The position numbers were made by a program, and so were the translations under genes. From an uncultured Verrucomicrobiota bacterium (GTDB taxonomy: Bacteria > Verrucomicrobiota > Verrucomicrobiia > Limisphaerales > UBA8199), in the NCBI GenBank assembly GCA_903873945.1, contig CAIQQM010000025.1, forward strand, positions 1 to 52,149: 52,149 nucleotides of DNA. The letters are read 5' to 3'. The notes beneath the pieces were generated by a model. It saw only the letters and a program-made list of their open reading frames with translations, had not been told where the DNA came from and made no database searches. Positions 50,083 to 52,149 of the stretch are shown here, piece after piece (position 1 is the first letter of the stretch; the number at the start of each line of letters is the position of its first letter).

Positions 50083-50325
50083 TGTTTTATCGAACCGTCG
50101 AACGCTGCGCCCAGGAACCGAAAAACCGGAGCCGAAGACTGCGGGTTCTGGGTGATTCAGCACTGCGACGGACGCAAAATGAGTTGAATCCGAACTCGCT
50201 TCCTTCTAATGTTTAAGCCTTAAAGCTCCTTGCCGACCTCGAGCTGCATCCGGGAGAGGGAAGTAATCTATGGCTGGCAGCGTTGGTGTGGCGCGGGACC
50301 CGGGTGTATGGGACTGTCAGTTCGG

Positions 50326-50357
50326 GGGAACAAGTTGCTGAAACTTCAGCGGTTCCC
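50326..50357 (+). other. Nested hairpin in the long 5' intergenic region
   Basis: GGGAAC-aagtt-GCTGAA-ac-TTCAGC-g-GTTCCC. Confidence 0.5.
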
Positions 50358-50380
50358 GTGGACAAACACATCGGTGAGGC

Positions 50381-50424
50381 GGTAAAGGTTGGGCAAGGGT
50401 TCGGTAAAAGTTAGGTGAAAAAGA
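50381..50424 (+). promoter_or_regulatory. 11-bp-period direct repeat array (GGTAAAGGTTG/GGCAAGGGTTC/GGTAAAAGTTA/GGTGAAAAAGA)
   Basis: Four consecutive 11-mers starting GG, the first three matching GGyAArrGTT. Confidence 0.5.
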
Positions 50425-51443
50425 TTATGGTTAAAAATCGGAAAATGTCCTGTGGAATCTGGTTAAGTGCCTTAGCAACAATGCATTGTGCTCGCTTATT
50501 TGTTGTGGCAGCTGGTTGTTTTCTGACCGTGGCAGCGGCTTTCACCACGCTAGCTTCGGAAAACGTGCCACACCGCCCTTATGCCATGTGGGCCGACCTG
50601 CCCGACCCGGGTCAATTCATCTTTGGGATGGTTTACCAGGAGTCGGAAGCTTACAAAATTTGGGCAAACCGCAACCCCTACAACATCACCTACCATACGG
50701 GCGGCGAGAGCTATGGCATCGATATCAACCAAGGCTACCTTGCCTTCCAGTACGGGATCGACGAAAGGTGGGCGGCGGACCTTAACATCGGTGCCACTAC
50801 GGCTGGCTGGCGCACCTTTGACAATGGGACGATTCAATCCACTACCGGGTTAATGGACTGGTCTTTCGGTATCCGGTACCAGATTTACAATGAAGCGCGC
50901 CAAACGAATTGGCCGTGGATGCCGACCTTGACTTTTCGCGCCGGCGCCGTAATGCCCGGCACGTATAACGAGAACTTCCAGTTTGCCCCGGGCACGCGTT
51001 CCGCCGCCATTGAGCCAGAATTTCTCATGCGCAAACATTTCGGCTGGCCCGGCCTGGGCGCTTACGGTGACGCCCTCTATCGCTGGAATCGCACGACGGG
51101 GAATGACCAGTACGAGACTGCCATAGGCTTGTTCCAGCAAATCAAGGGTTGGGAACTGGACGCCGGCTACCGTCATATGCAGACTATCTCCGGCCAAGAC
51201 ATCACCTATCCCGTGAATCCCAGCGGCAACGGCGGTTTCAATATCATCTACCCGCGCGAGGTGCGGGAAATCACCGACTCGATCCAAGCGGGCTTCAGCT
51301 ACACGACGGTCAAGCGCCACATCCGCTACGGTTTCCAGACCACAACGGTGTTCGACGGCAGCAACACGGATCGCAAATTCTGGATTGGCGGCTCCCTCGA
51401 TATCCCCTTCGACACTCCCTTCAGCAAAAAACACGAGAAGTGA
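50415..51443 (+). CDS. Exported outer-membrane beta-barrel-like protein
   Basis: Signal-like N-terminus; alternating aromatic strands 'YLAFQYGIDERWAADLNIGATTAGW', 'HIRYGFQTTTVFDGSNTDRKFWIGGSLDIPF'. Start is GTG at 50415 or a later ATG. Confidence 0.65.
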   Translation: MKKIMVKNRKMSCGIWLSALATMHCARLFVVAAGCFLTVAAAFTTLASENVPHRPYAMWADLPDPGQFIFGMVYQESEAYKIWANRNPYNITYHTGGESYGIDINQGYLAFQYGIDERWAADLNIGATTAGWRTFDNGTIQSTTGLMDWSFGIRYQIYNEARQTNWPWMPTLTFRAGAVMPGTYNENFQFAPGTRSAAIEPEFLMRKHFGWPGLGAYGDALYRWNRTTGNDQYETAIGLFQQIKGWELDAGYRHMQTISGQDITYPVNPSGNGGFNIIYPREVREITDSIQAGFSYTTVKRHIRYGFQTTTVFDGSNTDRKFWIGGSLDIPFDTPFSKKHEK

Positions 51444-51578
51444 TCGTTCGGACGGTTGGTTAAGGATCGCAGGGGATGAGAAAAGGTCACCCCGACCTAA
51501 CGGGGAAATCGCTTTCTGGAAGCCCGTTGCCGCACAATCGCGGCGCGGCGGCAACCCCGGCCAACGACCAGTGAGAAA

Positions 51579-52010
51579 TCACGGCACGGAGCGGATACGC
51601 CAGAAATTGTTGGTGGTTGTGTCCAGCGTGTTCGTGAACACCAGCACCCCACTTGCGTCGGTGGAATTGGTCACCTGCGGCGACCAGTTGGTCGGGACCA
51701 AGCTGAAGGAACGGTCCAGCGCGTAATTCGCTCCGACGTTGCCGAAAAAGGACAGCCCTACGTTGCCACCACTCAAAAGCTGGATAGAGATTTGATTATA
51801 GAGTGGGTTCACGACAATCTGCTCAGGGCAGTTAGTACTGTTGTAGGTGCCGTCGCCCAATTGGCCAACATAGTTGTAGCCCATAGCCCACAGGCTGCCG
51901 TCGCTCTTGAGGAAGAGGCTGTGGACGCTTCCTGCGGCAATCGCCGTGACCCCGCTGGTCACAATCTGCTCAGGTTGGTTGGTGTTGTTGTAAGTGCCGT
52001 CGCCCAACTT
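51579..52010 (-). pseudogene. 3' remnant of an RCC1-repeat exported protein gene
   Basis: 'LGDGTYNNTNQPEQIVTSGVTAIAAGSVHSLFLKSDGSLWAMGYNYVGQLGDGTYNSTNCPEQIV'; homology ends mid-repeat at ~52010, where a different sequence begins. Confidence 0.65.
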
Positions 52011-52149
52011 GTCAGCGGTCAGTGAAAACCAGCCAGTAAGGGTCGAATGAAAACCAGCCACTTGAGGTGATTATTGCGTCGGATGCGGCGAAGGCCGCAG
52101 ATAGGCGCGATGAACATTCTCAATGTGAGCCTGCAACATTCAATTTTAA
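52010..52149. mobile_element. Probable IS21-family-like terminus (partial, runs off the window)
   Basis: Starts TGTCAGCGGTCAG; TGAAAACCAGCCA repeated at 52023 and 52048 (25-bp spacing), typical of multi-repeat IS21 ends; disrupts the RCC1 repeat. Confidence 0.5.

Overview
This is a GC-rich chromosomal window. Protein style, the Amuc_109x/110x-like pilus genes and the exported-protein C-termini suggest a Verrucomicrobiota member related to Pedosphaera/Limisphaera; this is inference only. Main contents, left to right: an intergenic repeat mosaic; a CopA-like P-type ATPase convergent with an ECF sigma / anti-sigma / LTxxQ-sensor module; rpsU; a TIM-barrel isomerase; a CCA-adding enzyme; a glycosyltransferase and a flippase; an M20 peptidase; a coupled MFS plus small-membrane-protein cassette; a sugar epimerase; xerC; an Lrp regulator plus aminotransferase; a LolCD-type ABC transporter; a rhomboid protease; glgB; coaE; a ~13.6 kb minus-strand operon; an exosortase/EPS locus; a flavin reductase; a beta-barrel protein; and an RCC1-repeat gene cut by a probable IS21-type element end. 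The 13.6 kb operon is the most interesting part: a PilM(-PilN)-like, Amuc_1100-like, Amuc_1099-like and secretin set is followed without a gap by three very large exported proteins of unknown function. Other unusual signals are a ~350 bp terminal-inverted-repeat element whose end supplies the xerC stop codon (with a 55 bp mini-copy elsewhere), 11-bp phased GGTAAAGTT direct repeats at two sites, and dispersed stem-loop 'words' in two intergenic regions. No tRNA, rRNA or CRISPR array was recognised. All family calls were made by eye from motifs, with no database search.
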